Assembly (NCBI GenBank): GCA_964603125.1
Contig: CAZRUA010000131.1
Span: 1-8,423 of the forward strand
Reading direction: 5' to 3'
Source: CAZRUA01 sp964603125
GTDB lineage: Bacteria > Bacteroidota > Bacteroidia > B-17B0 > Aurantibacillaceae
Length of the DNA stretch: 8,423 bases
The notes under the pieces are model-generated. The model did not search any database and had not been told where the DNA came from. It worked only from the letters and a program-made list of their open reading frames with translations. This document shows, in pieces, positions 7,074-8,423 of the stretch (the stretch's first letter is position 1; every line of letters starts with the position of its first letter). The translations under genes were made by a program, and so were the position numbers.

Positions 7074-7097
7074 ATGAACCAATGAGTAGTGAAACAA

Positions 7098-7463
7098 ATG
7101 AAAAACCTGGCGATAATTAATTTTACAATAATCCTCTTTCTGTTTTCATGCGATAATACTATTGATAAAAGCAACGATAGTACTAAAATTACAATGCAAG
7201 GCGATTGGTATAGGAATGAAGGCAATGGGGATTTATTACGACTAAAAATAACAAAAACAGAAGTATTTTCTTTATCCGAATCAAAAGAAAATTTTCATTT
7301 AACTCGATCTATTTTCCAATGTAAAGACGATAGTTTCTATCTAATAAATGAAAAAAACTACAATGAAATATCTAAGTATAAATTAATAAAACTAACAGAA
7401 GATTCTTTAACTTTTGAACAAGAAGGATTACTAATACATCGATTCGCTCGGATGAAAAATTGA
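7098..7463 (+). CDS. Small putative lipoprotein of unknown function
   Basis: A 121-residue protein from the ATG at 7098; the frame is open to a GTG three codons earlier (7089), but ATG followed by KNLAIINF gives the better signal peptide. A hydrophobic stretch ends in LFSC, a lipobox with the modifiable cysteine at 18, followed by DN, so the mature protein should be lipid-anchored in the envelope. After a polar linker (about 20-33) the remainder is beta-rich, opening with GDWYRNEG (35-42) and with alternating hydrophobic strands to the end. This resembles small lipocalin-like or 'WY' beta-barrel lipoproteins of Bacteroidota, a weak guess from pattern only. It follows yigZ by 24 bp on the same strand and may share its transcript; I see no clear promoter of its own. 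No function is assigned. Confidence 0.7.
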   Translation: MKNLAIINFTIILFLFSCDNTIDKSNDSTKITMQGDWYRNEGNGDLLRLKITKTEVFSLSESKENFHLTRSIFQCKDDSFYLINEKNYNEISKYKLIKLTEDSLTFEQEGLLIHRFARMKN

Positions 7464-7487
7464 TGTTGTTTAAGAAAATAATTTAGC

Positions 7488-8003
7488 TTAATTTCCTTTA
7501 CGATAAATTACAACTGTATCATTATAAAAATAAGCCCACTTATCTGATTTAGGAATTGAATCCCCTTTACAAATTTCGAAATTCTTAAACTTACCTTTAA
7601 GCTCATTCTTACCTTTATAAAACCCAATCTTATATCTCTTTGATGCCACATCACTATTCCAGCTTTTGAAACTAAAATAATACCCTTCATTTCTTACCAT
7701 AACTGTGGCAACAAATCCAGACATTAGCTCTGTTATTTTTTTTGCAGTAACGGTTGAATATATTGGTTGAACCCATGGAGTATCTCTCCCTGCAACGATA
7801 ACTTTTTGTAATTTAGGCAGATATTCTAAATCAAAATAAGTATGATTAATATTCATTGTATCTGCTATATGAATAATTTCTAAAATCTTCTCTTTGTTGT
7901 TAATTAAATCTGATTTAGCTTGTTTAATAACCTGTTCATTAGAAATAATCAAAGAACACGATATTAAGATAAAAAATACTAGAGCTCTTAAAAATAATTT
8001 CAT
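7488..8003 (-). CDS. Exported protein of unknown function, possible lipoprotein
   Basis: A 171-residue protein from an ATG at 8003. Its start (MKLFLRALVFFILISC) is a short signal peptide, and LISC (13-16) satisfies a lipobox, so it may be lipid-anchored at C16; a plain Sec signal is the alternative. A polar helical part (about 21-52, lysine- and glutamate-rich) is followed by a mostly beta-strand region with many aromatics, including GYYFSFKSW (107-115), RYKIGFY (122-128) and a closing WAYFYNDTVVIYR (156-168). I do not recognise a family or any catalytic motif. It is convergent with the small lipoprotein gene: 24 bp separate the two stops and no good terminator lies between. The upstream gap (8004-8156) holds an imperfect palindrome but no convincing promoter. 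Confidence 0.68.
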   Translation of the reverse strand: MKLFLRALVFFILISCSLIISNEQVIKQAKSDLINNKEKILEIIHIADTMNINHTYFDLEYLPKLQKVIVAGRDTPWVQPIYSTVTAKKITELMSGFVATVMVRNEGYYFSFKSWNSDVASKRYKIGFYKGKNELKGKFKNFEICKGDSIPKSDKWAYFYNDTVVIYRKGN

Positions 8004-8156
8004 AATTAAGATTAAAAAAGATGTTAGTTACAACTTAACAATAATTGACTCAAATTTGCAATCCATGGAACTACTAAATTGACTTAAAATTACAAAAAAT
8101 TGGGCACTTAGGTAATGTTGTTTTGTTTTCACGGATTGTAAATACTTTTTAACAGG

Positions 8157-8423
8157 TTAAAAATTAGGTATATTCTCTTTAACCCACTTAAATAATTTTT
8201 GATTAGCATAAAAATATGTCCCTCCAAGACTATACGAATATCCATTATTCATTATTAATGAGGCTCTTTTTCCATCAGAATAAAAATCGATGAGCATTTT
8301 TATAACAAATGCATTTTTATTCTCCCTTTTTTCATCTTTACCTAATTCCATTTTTGAAAAGGCGTTCACTTTAGTGCTGTCAAACACAAATTTAGATTTT
8401 ATATATAAATCTTTGGTCGTTCT
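8157..8423 (-). CDS. Unknown protein, C-terminal part (enters from right edge)
   Basis: The frame is open from the right edge to a TAA at 8157-8159, giving the last 88 residues of a longer protein; a GTG at 8387 is in frame but is probably internal, since coding continues without a stop to the edge. The visible part is mixed: a charged segment (GKDEKRENKN), then strands such as FVIKMLIDFYSDGKRASLI, then GYSYSLGGTYFYANQ and an amphipathic end KLFKWVKENIPNF. No known domain is recognised. The alternation looks like a small beta-sheet fold similar in style to the neighbouring exported proteins, but its N-terminus and any signal peptide are outside the window. It is on the same strand as the 7488-8003 gene, 153 bp upstream, and probably a separate unit. 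Confidence 0.55.
   Translation of the reverse strand, partial: RTTKDLYIKSKFVFDSTKVNAFSKMELGKDEKRENKNAFVIKMLIDFYSDGKRASLIMNNGYSYSLGGTYFYANQKLFKWVKENIPNF

Noticed and set aside
7089..7097. GTG start for the small lipoprotein
   Set aside because: The ATG three codons later gives the normal short n-region before the hydrophobic core and keeps the lipobox at position 18.
4093..7463. Carboxypeptidase, yigZ and lipoprotein as one functional system
   Set aside because: Close spacing suggests a shared transcript, but a secreted protease and a cytoplasmic YigZ protein have no known joint role; chance adjacency is simpler.
7464..7491. Bidirectional terminator between the convergent genes
   Set aside because: Only a 5-bp A/T-rich match (TTAAG/CTTAA) is present, with no stable stem or T-run.
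7894..8082. Plus-strand open frame of 62 codons
   Set aside because: It is mostly antisense to the exported 171-residue protein, low in complexity and without a promoter or family signature.

Overview
The window is an AT-rich stretch of chromosome from a member of the Bacteroidota, most likely a flavobacterium-like or sphingobacterium-like lineage. Three things point there: a secreted protease with a C-terminal type IX secretion (T9SS) sorting domain, promoter elements of the TAnnTTTG type, and start codons with almost no Shine-Dalgarno signal. It reads as ordinary housekeeping and envelope genes. I see no CRISPR array, phage, insertion sequence, tRNA or rRNA, and no convincing undescribed multi-gene system.

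Left part (1-3116, all minus strand). A PAP2-family membrane phosphatase (2460-3116) is followed after one base by a GT39/ArnT-like membrane glycosyltransferase (740-2458), an evident two-gene operon of lipid-linked envelope chemistry. Beyond it, separated by 94 bp, lies the N-terminal part of an exported WD40-like beta-propeller protein (645 down to the left edge). For both membrane genes the longest open frame begins at a TTG; the nearby ATG fits better.

Centre (3117-4092). A 136-bp divergent region carries a TATATTTG box that abuts the phosphatase ATG, suggesting a nearly leaderless mRNA, and a TATTTTTG box driving a small transaldolase (3253-3900) of the pentose phosphate pathway. The residues E61 and F133 favour transaldolase over fructose-6-phosphate aldolase. 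After it sits a 110-bp nested inverted repeat ending in eight T's, which looks like a terminator built from a dispersed intergenic repeat.

Right part (4093-8423). A large exported M14 zinc carboxypeptidase with propeptide, catalytic domain, beta-sandwich and T9SS tail (4093-6462) is followed after 2 bp by a YigZ/IMPACT-family gene (6465-7073) and then a small lipoprotein gene (7098-7463). Convergent to these is a 171-residue exported protein of unknown function (7488-8003, minus), and a second unknown minus-strand gene enters from the right edge (8157-8423). These three small genes are the least explained part of the window.
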